Source: CALMFG01 sp963666035 (GTDB lineage: Bacteria > Bacillota > Clostridia > Christensenellales > CALMFG01). Taken from it: a DNA stretch of 64,000 nt. The stretch spans positions 62,001 to 126,000 of the forward strand of contig CAXXJI010000020.1 of the NCBI GenBank assembly GCA_963666035.2, read 5' to 3'. Within the stretch, counting starts at the first letter, position 1. Each line of letters begins with the position of its first letter. Under the pieces are notes generated by a model. It was not told the origin of the DNA and searched no databases. It saw only the letters and a list, made by a program, of their open reading frames with translations. Positions 8,477 through 17,058 of the stretch are shown piece after piece. Both the position numbers and the translations under genes were made by a program.

Positions 8477-9397
8477 TTAAGCCAGAATAAAATCGCAGAT
8501 ATCCTGATAGACGATTTCTTTGCCAATCTCGTTTAAAACTTCGTGCCGCATGCCGGGGTAAACCTTGAGCGTCAGATTTTTAATGCCCGCTTTTTCGTAA
8601 CCCGCCACGACTTTGTTAAAATCAACGCGATTTTTGCCAGCCAGCGGGTCGTCCTCTCCGCTGACGATCAACATCGGCATATCTTTGTTGACGTTTTCGA
8701 AGCTTTGTTTTTTGCCGATCAGCTGGATACCCGAAAGCATTTCGCGCGCGTATTCCACGGTGACAAGGTTGCCGCAGCGCGGGTCGGCGATATACGCATC
8801 CACCACTTTTTCGTCATGTGTGATAAAGTCAAACGGTGTGCGCGGGTTTTTGATGCGGTTATTCAACGTGCCGTAGACCAGCGTATGCACCAGATTGGAA
8901 CGGGTTTTACGACCCTTTAATTTAACAAAAGCGTTGGATAGGAATTTGCCAAAACCGATCAAAAATGGTGCGGCATCGCCTGTGCCGCAGATCACTGCTT
9001 TGTCTGCCGCGTTCGGGTGCTCGGCGATCAGTGTTCGGAGCAAAAAAGAACCCATCGAATGCCCAAACACCGTCAAAGTCAGCTTAGGTTGCTCTTCTCT
9101 TATCAGCGCAATGATTTGCATAATATCCGCGATCGATTGATGCCATCCGTCGTCACGATCTGAAAAATAGGCGACGTCAGCATCGTCCTTCGCGGTGGCG
9201 CCATGTCCGCGCTGATCGAAGGTATATACTGCGATACCCGCTTTTTCCAAGAATGAGGCAAAGTTAAAATAGCGCGTGGCGTGTTCGATGGACCCATGGA
9301 GAATCAAAAAAGCGGCTTTGGGTTTGGCGGGTATAAACTTGTATGACGAAAGTTTTAGTCCATCCGAAGCCGTGACAAGAAAATCTTTTTTACTCAT
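8477..9397 (-). CDS. alpha/beta hydrolase, monoacylglycerol lipase/lysophospholipase type
   Basis: A 306-residue cytoplasmic serine hydrolase. It has the oxyanion segment ILHGSIEHATRY near residues 33-44, the DQRGHGAT loop near 62-69, the nucleophile elbow GHSMGS near 112-117, an acidic residue in SGEDDPLAG, and the catalytic His in YPGMRHEVLNE. This arrangement is that of the Hydrolase_4 (monoacylglycerol lipase-like) group; the substrate is probably an acylglycerol or lysophospholipid. AGGGAGT sits before the ATG at 9397. Longer in-frame starts upstream lie in A/T-rich sequence without a ribosome-binding site. Confidence 0.85.
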   Translation of the reverse strand: MSKKDFLVTASDGLKLSSYKFIPAKPKAAFLILHGSIEHATRYFNFASFLEKAGIAVYTFDQRGHGATAKDDADVAYFSDRDDGWHQSIADIMQIIALIREEQPKLTLTVFGHSMGSFLLRTLIAEHPNAADKAVICGTGDAAPFLIGFGKFLSNAFVKLKGRKTRSNLVHTLVYGTLNNRIKNPRTPFDFITHDEKVVDAYIADPRCGNLVTVEYAREMLSGIQLIGKKQSFENVNKDMPMLIVSGEDDPLAGKNRVDFNKVVAGYEKAGIKNLTLKVYPGMRHEVLNEIGKEIVYQDICDFILA

Positions 9398-9554
9398 GGT
9401 TTTACTCCCTTTGTTTAAAAAAGCTTTATATTGCATGAATTGATATTGGATAGTAACTATGATATATATTATATAATGGTTTTTAAGAATGTCCAAATAT
9501 TATTTAAACAATATTGATAAGCGATTATAAAAAAGACAAGAGAGCAAATGAAGA

Positions 9555-10994
9555 ATGGATAAAATGTACGATGTCATCATCATCGGGGCGGGGACATCGG
9601 GCGGTATGACAGCCCGTGCGCTTTCCCGGTACAAGCTGGATATAGCTATGATTGAAAAGACCGCGGACGCAGGAGGGGGCACATCCAAAGCCAATTCGGG
9701 CATTGTTCACGGCGGTTACGACGCTGAGCCCGGCACATTAAAAGCGCTTTTAAACCAGCGCGGCAACGCAATGATGGATGCGGTTTGCTGGGACTTGGAT
9801 GTCAATTTCCGGCGTAACGGGTCGATGGTGGTGGCGTTTGATGAAGAGGATATGAAAACGCTGAATGCGCTTTATGAGCGCGGTCAGACCAACCATATTC
9901 CGGGTTTATCGATAATTGATCACGTCAAAGCCAAGGATTTAGAGCCCAACCTATCCGATAACGTCATCGGGGCGCTGCTTTGCGAAAGTGCGGGCGTGGT
10001 GAACCCCTATGAACTGGCAGTGGGCGCGGTAGAAAACGCCGTGATGAATGGGACAGAGGTCTTTTTTGATACCGAAGTCATAGGGATAAAATATGAAGCG
10101 GATTTGATTACCGTTGTCACCGACAAAGGCGAGTTTACCACCCGCTATCTGGTCAACGCGGCCGGGGTATATGGCGGTGTGGTGGCGGAGATGTATGGTG
10201 AGACGGTGCAGATCACCCCGCGCAAAGGCGAATATCTGCTGTATGACCAGGCAGTGAGTCAGGTGGTCAGCCACACTGTTTTCCAGACGCCTTCTAAGAT
10301 GGGCAAAGGCATCCTCGTGACGCCCACTGTGGAAGGAAATTTGCTTTTGGGGCCCACCAGCGAGAACATTGAGGACAAAGACGATTTTTCGACCACACGC
10401 GACGGGCTGAAAGCCGTTTTGGATATTGCAAAGAAGAGCGTACCCGATTTGACCTTGAGCGGTGTAATCACTTCGTTTGCGGGACTTCGGGCGGTGCCCG
10501 AGGGCGGAGATTTTATCATTCGAAAAAGCGAAGTCAACCCAAAAATCATCGACTGTATCGGCATCGAATCTCCGGGGCTCTCTTCCAGTCCGGCGATCGG
10601 CGAATATGTACTTGAGCTTTTGCAAAATGCGGGGCTTAAAACGGAAGAGAATGGTAGCTATCAGTCTAAGAACAAAAAGCGCTTACGCTTTGCGACGCTT
10701 AGCGATGAAGAACGTGCAGAAGCGATTGAGCGAAACCCCAAATACGGGCATATCGTATGCCGATGTGAAACCGTGACCGAAGGTGAAATCATCGACGCCA
10801 TCCATCGTCCAGCGGGAGCGACTACGGTGGACGGGGTGAAGCACAGGACACGAGCTGGCGCGGGACGGTGTCATGGCGGCTTTTGCGGGCCGGTGGTGAT
10901 GCAGATTCTCTCTCGGGAGCTTAATATCCCGATGGAAGAGATTCGCCGGACAGATGACGGTTCCTGGATTGTAAGCAAAAAGACAAAGGCTTAA
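9555..10994 (+). CDS. FAD-dependent oxidoreductase with C-terminal BFD-like [2Fe-2S] domain (glycerol-3-phosphate dehydrogenase-like)
   Basis: A 479-residue flavoprotein. The FAD-binding GAGTSG loop is near residues 11-16, and a DAO-type body (SKANSGIVHGGYD, then RKGEYLLYD) runs to about residue 365. A BFD-like iron-sulfur domain follows, with cysteines in VCRCETVTE near 399-407 and GRCHGGFC near 436-443. Together with the next two genes it matches the widespread anaerobic glycerol-3-phosphate (or 2-hydroxyacid) oxidase cluster of Firmicutes and Thermotogae. The flavin pair probably passes electrons from the substrate to an acceptor; the substrate itself is inference. Eight bases separate it from the next gene. 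Confidence 0.88.
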   Translation: MDKMYDVIIIGAGTSGGMTARALSRYKLDIAMIEKTADAGGGTSKANSGIVHGGYDAEPGTLKALLNQRGNAMMDAVCWDLDVNFRRNGSMVVAFDEEDMKTLNALYERGQTNHIPGLSIIDHVKAKDLEPNLSDNVIGALLCESAGVVNPYELAVGAVENAVMNGTEVFFDTEVIGIKYEADLITVVTDKGEFTTRYLVNAAGVYGGVVAEMYGETVQITPRKGEYLLYDQAVSQVVSHTVFQTPSKMGKGILVTPTVEGNLLLGPTSENIEDKDDFSTTRDGLKAVLDIAKKSVPDLTLSGVITSFAGLRAVPEGGDFIIRKSEVNPKIIDCIGIESPGLSSSPAIGEYVLELLQNAGLKTEENGSYQSKNKKRLRFATLSDEERAEAIERNPKYGHIVCRCETVTEGEIIDAIHRPAGATTVDGVKHRTRAGAGRCHGGFCGPVVMQILSRELNIPMEEIRRTDDGSWIVSKKTKA

Positions 10995-11001
10995 ACATAC
11001 G

Positions 11002-12270
11002 ATGAAAGATAATATTTTAAAATATGATGTGGTGGTCATCGGCGGCGGCCCGGCAGGGTTGGCGGCGGCGCTCAGTGCCTATGAAAACGGTACAAAAAGT
11101 GTGGCGATCCTTGAACGCGCGGGTGAACTCGGCGGCATTTTAGATCAATGCATTCACAACGGTTTCGGCTTGCATTACTTCAAGGAAGAATTGACCGGGC
11201 CGGAATATGCGTATCGGTTTATTAAACAGATCAGCGAAACTAAAATCAAGACATATCTTAACACAATGGTGACCGATATTACGTCATCCAGGCTGGTGAC
11301 CGCTTACAGCGAAGTGCACGGACAGCTGAAAATCTCGGCGGGTGCGGTAGTGTTGGCAATGGGTTCACGGGAGCGGACGCGGGGCGCGCTGAACATTCCG
11401 GGCCAGCGTCCGGCGGGCATCTTTACTGCGGGCACGGCACAGCGCTTGGTGAACATCGAAGGGTATATGCCGGGCAGTACGGTGGTCATTTTGGGATCGG
11501 GAGACATCGGGCTGATTATGGCAAGACGGTTGACACTGGAAGGTGCGAAGGTGGAGGCGGTGATCGAGCTTCTGCCATATTCGGGCGGTTTACAGCGCAA
11601 TATTGTGCAGTGTTTAAACGACTATGATATTCCGCTGTACCTTTCGCATACGGTGACGCAGATACACGGTCACGCACGGGTGAATGGTGTCACTTACGCC
11701 AAGGTGGATGAAAACCGTCAGCCGATTGCGGGTACCGAAAAAACTATCGCTTGCGACACACTGCTCTTAAGCGTGGGGCTGATCCCCGAAAACGAACTTT
11801 CCAAAAAATGCGGGGTTCAGCTGGACGCGGTGACTGGCGGGCCGATGGTGGATCAGAATATGCAGACGAATGTGCCCGGTGTGTTTGCCTGCGGTAATGT
11901 GGCGCATATTCACGATCTGGTCGATTACGTGACTGATGAAGGTATGCTGGCGGGAAAAAAGGCGGCTTTGTTCGCCAAAGGAAAGCTGAAAACCGCTAAA
12001 AAACATATCGCGGTTCAGGCGGGCGAAAATGTGCGCTATGTTCTGCCGCAGATGATAGGGAAGAAAAAAGCAAAGAAAACTAAAGTTTTTTTCCGCGTGG
12101 CAAAACCGATGGAAAAAGGCAGGCTTTCGGTACTTTATGACCAAAAAAGCGGCAAAGAGAAGAACAAACGGCATCTGGCGCCCGGAGAGATGGAGCGCGT
12201 TATGCTGGATAGCAAGATGCTGAAAAAGACGAAAAAAACGGTATCGGTACAGGTGAAGATAAAAAAATGA
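11002..12270 (+). CDS. NAD(P)/FAD-dependent oxidoreductase, second subunit of the GlpA-like cluster
   Basis: A 422-residue pyridine-nucleotide-disulfide-type flavoprotein. It has an N-terminal GGGPAGLAA dinucleotide loop near residues 14-22, LDQCIHNGFG near 48-57, a second nucleotide-binding fold with ILGSGDIGLIMARR near 165-178, and the C-terminal VPGVFACGNVAHIHDLVD FAD motif near 291-308. The last 70 residues are Lys-rich and less conserved. It acts with the upstream BFD-containing flavoprotein and the downstream DUF1667 protein, whose start codon overlaps its stop (ATGA). No convincing Shine-Dalgarno is seen, in keeping with translational coupling. Confidence 0.87.
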   Translation: MKDNILKYDVVVIGGGPAGLAAALSAYENGTKSVAILERAGELGGILDQCIHNGFGLHYFKEELTGPEYAYRFIKQISETKIKTYLNTMVTDITSSRLVTAYSEVHGQLKISAGAVVLAMGSRERTRGALNIPGQRPAGIFTAGTAQRLVNIEGYMPGSTVVILGSGDIGLIMARRLTLEGAKVEAVIELLPYSGGLQRNIVQCLNDYDIPLYLSHTVTQIHGHARVNGVTYAKVDENRQPIAGTEKTIACDTLLLSVGLIPENELSKKCGVQLDAVTGGPMVDQNMQTNVPGVFACGNVAHIHDLVDYVTDEGMLAGKKAALFAKGKLKTAKKHIAVQAGENVRYVLPQMIGKKKAKKTKVFFRVAKPMEKGRLSVLYDQKSGKEKNKRHLAPGEMERVMLDSKMLKKTKKTVSVQVKIKK

Positions 12271-12641
12271 CGACAAAACAACAGACAATTACGTGCACAG
12301 TGTGTCCCAAAGGCTGTCGGGTGACTGTGACATATGACGATCAAGGTAAAGTAAAAAAGATCACGGGGAATTCTTGTTCCAAGGGCGAGGCTTACGCGCG
12401 GGCTGAGTTGGTGGACCCTAAGCGGGTGCTGACCAGTACGGTGCGAGTCAGCGGCGGCGCCAAGCCCGTGATTTCGGTGAAAACCGATGCGCCGATTCCA
12501 TTTAAAAAAATGATGGACTGCATGGCTGAAGTCAGCCGTGTACGGGCAACAGCCCCGGTGAAGATGGGCGATGTACTGGCCAAAAACATCGCGGGCACCA
12601 AGGCCAACCTGGTGGCCACCTGCGAGGCTGAGGCGGTATGA
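12267..12641 (+). CDS. DUF1667 Cys-motif protein of the GlpA-like cluster
   Basis: A 124-residue protein with a metal-binding pattern near the N-terminus, TCTVCPKGC (residues about 7-15), and a further Cys in GNSCSKG near residue 36. This resembles the N-terminal iron-sulfur segment of molybdopterin oxidoreductases. DUF1667 proteins almost always follow the two flavoproteins of this cluster and are thought to be an electron-transfer or assembly subunit. It overlaps the gene before and the gene after it by four bases each (ATGA), so the block is one operon. Confidence 0.87.
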   Translation: MTTKQQTITCTVCPKGCRVTVTYDDQGKVKKITGNSCSKGEAYARAELVDPKRVLTSTVRVSGGAKPVISVKTDAPIPFKKMMDCMAEVSRVRATAPVKMGDVLAKNIAGTKANLVATCEAEAV

Positions 12642-13546
12642 AAAAGCTCTTTCTTTCGGGCGGCAGCGGATTTATCGGCAGAAATATCTTAGAGCAGCTG
12701 GGGTGCGAATACACCATTGATGCGCCCAGCCACAAGGACTTGTCTCTGGAAGACGAAGCCGAGGTCAGCGCTTTTTTCAAAAATAGATATTATGATGCCA
12801 TCATCCATACGGCGGTCAAGCCCTACCATCGGATGGCGGAGGACACTCGCGATGTGTTTGATATCAATCTTGCGATGTACCAAAACTTAAAGGCTCAAGT
12901 AAAAAAAAATCGTGCGGATAAGATGCTGGTGACGGGAACGGGCAGTGAATACAGCATGGATGCATATAAACCGAACATGTCTGAGGATTACTTTGGTCAG
13001 CATGTACCGAAAGACGTAGGTACGTTGTCGCGCTATCGAATGGCTGAGGATATTGAAAAAACGGATTTGCCTGTTTTTAATCTGCGCATTTTCGGCGTAT
13101 TCGGGAAATACGAAAAGCATGATATGCGTTTTATCTCGTCCAATATCCTAAGGCAACTATTCGGTTTGCCTATGACCATGAAACAAGACCGACGATTCAG
13201 CTATCTGTATATCGACGACTTGATGATGGTGCTGAAAATGTTTATCGAGCAAACCTCGAGGCTGAAGACCTATAACATCGTGCCGAACGAAAAGGTTTTG
13301 CTGTCAGAGATTTTGGAGATGATCCGGCAGGCGGCAGGCGCGGCCGACTACCCCGCTGAAATTTTAAGCCAAGGCATGGCCTCTGAATATACCGGTGATA
13401 ACAGTCGGTTAATGACCGAATTTAGTGAATTGCAATTTACACCGATGCAAACAGCGGTGCAAAAGCTGTATGACTACTATCAGCAGAATATTGAGAAGTT
13501 CAGCAAGGCGGAACTTTTGGCGGACAGCATGACAAAAAGCGGCTGA
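12638..13546 (+). CDS. NAD-dependent epimerase/dehydratase-like (extended SDR) protein
   Basis: A 302-residue Rossmann-fold protein with the extended-SDR glycine motif GGSGFIG near residues 7-13, a HTAVKPYHR segment and a TGTGSEYS segment where the catalytic Ser/Thr normally lies. The expected YxxxK active site aligns with YRMAE, so the catalytic lysine appears to be Glu. This may mean altered chemistry or a binding-only role. Substrate would be a nucleotide sugar by family, but nothing nearby confirms this. It starts inside the DUF1667 stop codon, so it is co-translated with the oxidoreductase operon. Confidence 0.8.
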   Translation: MKKLFLSGGSGFIGRNILEQLGCEYTIDAPSHKDLSLEDEAEVSAFFKNRYYDAIIHTAVKPYHRMAEDTRDVFDINLAMYQNLKAQVKKNRADKMLVTGTGSEYSMDAYKPNMSEDYFGQHVPKDVGTLSRYRMAEDIEKTDLPVFNLRIFGVFGKYEKHDMRFISSNILRQLFGLPMTMKQDRRFSYLYIDDLMMVLKMFIEQTSRLKTYNIVPNEKVLLSEILEMIRQAAGAADYPAEILSQGMASEYTGDNSRLMTEFSELQFTPMQTAVQKLYDYYQQNIEKFSKAELLADSMTKSG

Positions 13547-13567
13547 CCGAAACGGAGGAGAATACAT

Positions 13568-16174
13568 TTGAGAGAAAATAGCAACATGGTTCATACAATG
13601 AAAGCCGATGCGGTTTTGGCGGCGCTGGAGACAACAGTCGAGGGCTTGCGTGAGGCGGAAATAAGCCTGCGAAGAGAAGCGTATGGCAAAAACGAGCTGG
13701 ACAAGGGAAAGAAAAAAACCGTGTTCGGTATTTTTATGTCCCAGTTTGCCAGCGTGATGATCTGGGTTTTGCTGGCGGCGGCGGGGATTTCGGCCGCGCT
13801 CGGCGAGGCCGTTGACGCGGTGATTATCGGCATTGTGATTTTGCTGAACGCAGTGCTGGGCACTGTGCAGGAGGCGCGCGCCGAAAAAGCGCTGGAGGCA
13901 CTGTCCAGCATGGCGGCGCCTATGGCGCGGGTGATCCGCGGCGGGATGACGGCCAAGATTAAAGCAGAAGAGCTGGTGGTCGGCGATATCGTGCATATCG
14001 AAGCGGGCGATCATGTACCGGCCGATTTAAGGCTGATTGAATCAGCCAGCTTAAAAGCCGAGGAGTCGGCGCTGACCGGTGAATCGGTGCCTGCCGCAAA
14101 GGATGCGGGAGCAATATGCGAAGCGCAAGCTTTGGCGGGGGACCGCATCAATATGGCGTTTATGGGTTCTTCAATCACTTACGGTCGGGGCCTCGGCGTG
14201 GTGACTGCGGTGGGCATGGCGACCGAGATGGGCAAAATAGCGGGTTCACTGGCCGAAGCCAGAGACGATGCCTCGCCGCTGCAAAAGAAGCTGGAAGAAA
14301 TCTCCAAAGTCATCTCTATCGGGGTGCTTGTCATCGCGGCCGTGATGTTCGGCGTGGGGCTTTTGGCCGGACGCGAGATTTTTGAGATGTTTTTAACGTC
14401 GGTGTCGCTGGCGGTGGCGGCCATCCCTGAGGGTTTGGTAGCGGTGGTGACCATCGTCCTTGCACTGGGTATGCAGCGTATGGCGAAGCGCGGGGCGATT
14501 ATACGCAAGCTTCCTGCGGTGGAAACGCTGGGCTCCACGCAGTATATCTGCTCGGATAAGACGGGTACGCTGACCCAGAATGTGATGACTGTGATGGAAA
14601 CCTGGGTGCCCGGTGATGAAGCGGAGATGATCGACGGTATGGTGATCTGCAATGACGCAGTGCCGGACGATACCGGTAAAATGGTGGGCGATCCCACCGA
14701 AACCGCGCTTCTGGATTATGCCTTAAAAAACGGGCGCACGATGGAGGCAATAAAAGTAAGGACGCGGGACGCTGAGATTCCATTTGATTCCGAGCGTAAG
14801 CTGATGACTGTGATTGTGAACGACAAAGCTTTTATCAAAGGCGCACCGGACGAGCTGGTCAAACGGTGTGTTAAGGTGCGTACCGAAAACGGTGAAGTCA
14901 CGCTGGACGTTGATTTGCTGAAAAAGATTGAAAAAGCCAACGCCAAGATGGCAGACCAAGCGCTTCGCGTGCTGGCTTTTGCTGAGAAAAAAGTAAATAG
15001 TTACGATGTTTCAGATCCGCAGACGGTGGAGAGCGGGTTAACTTTGATCGGGCTTTGCGGCATGATTGATCCGCCGAGAGAGGAAGCCAAGCGTGCGGTG
15101 GCCGACTGTAAGACCGCGGGCATCCATGCAGTGATGATTACCGGTGACCATGGCGCGACCGCACGGGCGATCGCAAGAAAGCTTGGCATTCTATCTGATG
15201 ACGCAGAGGCCGTGACCGGCGAGATGCTGAACAAAATTGATGATGCCGCGCTGGAGGCTTTGGTGGAAAACACCGCAGTGTATGCGCGGGTGGCGCCAGA
15301 ACATAAGGTACGTATCGTGCAGGCCTTGCAGAACCGCGGGCATATCGTGGCCATGACCGGCGACGGAGTGAACGACGCACCGGCGCTGAAAACGGCCGAT
15401 ATCGGTGTGGGGATGGGCATCACGGGCACAGACGTATCCAAAGCGGCAGCCGATATGGTTTTGACCGATGATAACTTTGCGACCATCGTGAAAGCGGTGA
15501 AGGAAGGCCGCAAGGTGTATCAAAACATCAAAAAAGCCGTGCGGTTTTTGCTCTCGTCAAACATGGGCGAAGTGATGGCGCTGTTTTTCGCCACCATGCT
15601 GGGCGGCTGGCTGTTCGGCTCGGCCAAGCTGTTGGGGCCCATCCATATCCTTTGGATTAATCTGGTGACCGACACGTTCCCGGCGCTGGCGCTGGGGTTG
15701 GAACCCACCGAAGGCGATGTGATGAAAAGTCCGCCGCGCGATCCGAATGTACCGCTGTTAAATCGGCGTATGTGGACGGCCATCGGCGTTACCGGAGCTA
15801 TCGAGGCGGCGCTGACGCTTTTGGCGTTCGGTATCGGATATCGATACGCAGGACAGGCATATGCCATGACGTGTGCGTTTGTCACGCTGGGGCTTTCCCA
15901 GCTGTTTGCGGCGTTTGGCGTGCGCAGTGAGCACACCTCGGTGTTTAAGCTGGGACTATTTAAAAATAAAACCATGCTTTGGGCGTTGCTGGTCTCAACC
16001 GTTTTGCAAATCGGTGTGGTGCTGGTGCCGTGGCTGCGCGGTGTGTTCTCGTTGGATATGCTGACGCCGATGCATTGGGTCATGGTGGTGGGGCTTTCGG
16101 CGGTCATGCTGTTTGCCAGTGAGATTGAGAAAACCATCCTGCACGCACGCGCCAAAAAGAAACTTGCAAAGTAA
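13568..16174 (+). CDS. calcium-type cation-transporting P-type ATPase (P2A)
   Basis: An 868-residue inner-membrane pump that exports a cation, most likely Ca2+, using ATP. It has the actuator TGESVP near residues 168-173, the membrane helix 4 motif AAIPEGL near 283-289, the phosphorylation site DKTGT at 330-334, the nucleotide-binding KGAPDEL, and the hinge GDGVNDAPALK near 598-608. Helices 5-10 follow with the expected NLVTDTFPALALG segment. The PEGL motif is that of SERCA/PMCA-like pumps. The start is a TTG at 13568, supported by CGGAGGA seven bases upstream; an ATG at 13586 has none. The last codons contain the promoter of the next, FMN-regulated transcript. Confidence 0.92.
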   Translation: MRENSNMVHTMKADAVLAALETTVEGLREAEISLRREAYGKNELDKGKKKTVFGIFMSQFASVMIWVLLAAAGISAALGEAVDAVIIGIVILLNAVLGTVQEARAEKALEALSSMAAPMARVIRGGMTAKIKAEELVVGDIVHIEAGDHVPADLRLIESASLKAEESALTGESVPAAKDAGAICEAQALAGDRINMAFMGSSITYGRGLGVVTAVGMATEMGKIAGSLAEARDDASPLQKKLEEISKVISIGVLVIAAVMFGVGLLAGREIFEMFLTSVSLAVAAIPEGLVAVVTIVLALGMQRMAKRGAIIRKLPAVETLGSTQYICSDKTGTLTQNVMTVMETWVPGDEAEMIDGMVICNDAVPDDTGKMVGDPTETALLDYALKNGRTMEAIKVRTRDAEIPFDSERKLMTVIVNDKAFIKGAPDELVKRCVKVRTENGEVTLDVDLLKKIEKANAKMADQALRVLAFAEKKVNSYDVSDPQTVESGLTLIGLCGMIDPPREEAKRAVADCKTAGIHAVMITGDHGATARAIARKLGILSDDAEAVTGEMLNKIDDAALEALVENTAVYARVAPEHKVRIVQALQNRGHIVAMTGDGVNDAPALKTADIGVGMGITGTDVSKAAADMVLTDDNFATIVKAVKEGRKVYQNIKKAVRFLLSSNMGEVMALFFATMLGGWLFGSAKLLGPIHILWINLVTDTFPALALGLEPTEGDVMKSPPRDPNVPLLNRRMWTAIGVTGAIEAALTLLAFGIGYRYAGQAYAMTCAFVTLGLSQLFAAFGVRSEHTSVFKLGLFKNKTMLWALLVSTVLQIGVVLVPWLRGVFSLDMLTPMHWVMVVGLSAVMLFASEIEKTILHARAKKKLAK

Positions 16175-16192
16175 GTCCGGCTGTGCCATAAT
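16164..16192 (+). promoter_or_regulatory. sigma-A promoter of the FMN riboswitch/ribU transcript
   Basis: TTGCAA (16164-16169) and CATAAT (16187-16192) are 17 bases apart, embedded in the end of the P-type ATPase gene and just before the aptamer. Confidence 0.7.
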
Positions 16193-16204
16193 GGGCTTAC
16201 AAAA

Positions 16205-16320
16205 CAATATCTTCGGGGCCGAGTGGAATTCTCGGACCGGCGGTGACAGCCCGCGAGCGGTACACGCTGATATGGTGAAACTCCATAGCCGACAGTAAAG
16301 TCTGGATGAGAGAAGAACAA
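16205..16320 (+). promoter_or_regulatory. FMN riboswitch (RFN element)
   Basis: The conserved RFN blocks are all present: ATCTTCGGGGCC, a variable arm, ACCGGCGGTGACAGCCCGCGA, then CATAGCCGACAGTAAAGTC and TGGATGAGAGAAGA. It is followed by a terminator hairpin (16343-16368) and ribU, the usual arrangement for transcription attenuation by FMN. Confidence 0.96.
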
Positions 16321-16342
16321 ATGCGCGATTTTTTCGATATAT

Positions 16343-16378
16343 AAACCCCGGGTCATTGCTCGGGGTTTTGTTTTTCTT
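16343..16378 (+). terminator. attenuator terminator of the FMN riboswitch
   Basis: AAACCCCG pairs with CGGGGTTT across a ten-base loop and is followed by a T-rich tract; it lies 20 bases after the aptamer and 90 bases before ribU. Confidence 0.85.
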
Positions 16379-16419
16379 TTAAAAAAGAATACAGGATATT
16401 GATTTTAAATTTATTTCCT

Positions 16420-16464
16420 AAGGAGGTGTCCTTTAAAAAGGACTGATTTAAAGGACAAAAGTGC
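16420..16464 (+). promoter_or_regulatory. ribosome-binding site of ribU interrupted by a hairpin
   Basis: A near-perfect Shine-Dalgarno (AAGGAGGT, 16420-16427) lies 37 bases before the ATG, too far to work directly. The bases between are a perfect 10-bp inverted repeat, GTCCTTTAAA (16428-16437) and TTTAAAGGAC (16447-16456). If it folds, the spacing shrinks to eight bases. A weaker AAAGGA at 16450-16455 is an alternative site. Confidence 0.6.
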
Positions 16465-17001
16465 ATGAAAAAAAATTCTGTAGCCTATACGGTTAAAGTC
16501 GGTGTGCTCTCTGCGCTGGCGCTGGTCATCTATTTTATCGAATTTCCCATTCTGCCCGCTTTTCCGTGGCTGATGGTGGATTTCTCTGAAGTGCCGGTAT
16601 TGCTCGGCGGTTTTGCTTTGGGGCCAGTGGCGGGCATTTTGATTGAGCTGATAAAAAACATCGCACATTTTATGATTAAAAACACGACCGGGGGCGTGGG
16701 CGAGCTGGCCAATTTCCTTTTGGGCGTGTCGTTTGCGCTGCCAGCGCTGCTGCTCTACCGCAAGCATAAAAACCGTCAGCGTGTGATTATCGGCATGCTG
16801 ATGGGTTTGGTGTTTGCCTGCGCGATGGCGGCGGTCTTAAATTACTATGTGTTTATCCCGCTGTATATGCCGACGCTGCCGAACGTTTGGGGCTATATCA
16901 TCGGCGGGGCTGTGCCGGTTACAGCCATCAAATACGCGGCAAACGGTGTGGTCGTATTTTTGATCTATCCGTACCTGACCAGACTTTTGCATAAAGCCTA
17001 A
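16465..17001 (+). CDS. ribU: RibU, riboflavin ECF transporter substrate-binding subunit
   Basis: A 178-residue integral membrane S component with about six helices. It shows the hallmark N-terminal VGVLSALALVIYFIEFPILP helix, a WLMVDFSEVPVLLGGFALGP stretch typical of RibU, and KNIAHFMIKNTTGGVGELANF. It would bind riboflavin outside and dock onto EcfAT, which is not encoded beside it. Control by FMN is shown by the riboswitch and terminator directly upstream. An intrinsic terminator follows at 17017-17055. Confidence 0.93.
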   Translation: MKKNSVAYTVKVGVLSALALVIYFIEFPILPAFPWLMVDFSEVPVLLGGFALGPVAGILIELIKNIAHFMIKNTTGGVGELANFLLGVSFALPALLLYRKHKNRQRVIIGMLMGLVFACAMAAVLNYYVFIPLYMPTLPNVWGYIIGGAVPVTAIKYAANGVVVFLIYPYLTRLLHKA

Positions 17002-17016
17002 AAAACAGACTTATTT

Positions 17017-17055
17017 AAAAGATAGTACCGTGTTATAATACGGTATTATCTTTTT
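17017..17055 (+). terminator. intrinsic terminator after ribU
   Basis: A 14-pair stem with one G-U pair (AAAGATAGTACCGT with ACGGTATTATCTTT) ends in TTTTT, only a few bases before the tsaE start. The loop and stem include TATAAT at 17034-17039, which could be the -10 box of a tsaE promoter. Confidence 0.8.
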
Positions 17056-17058
17056 GTT

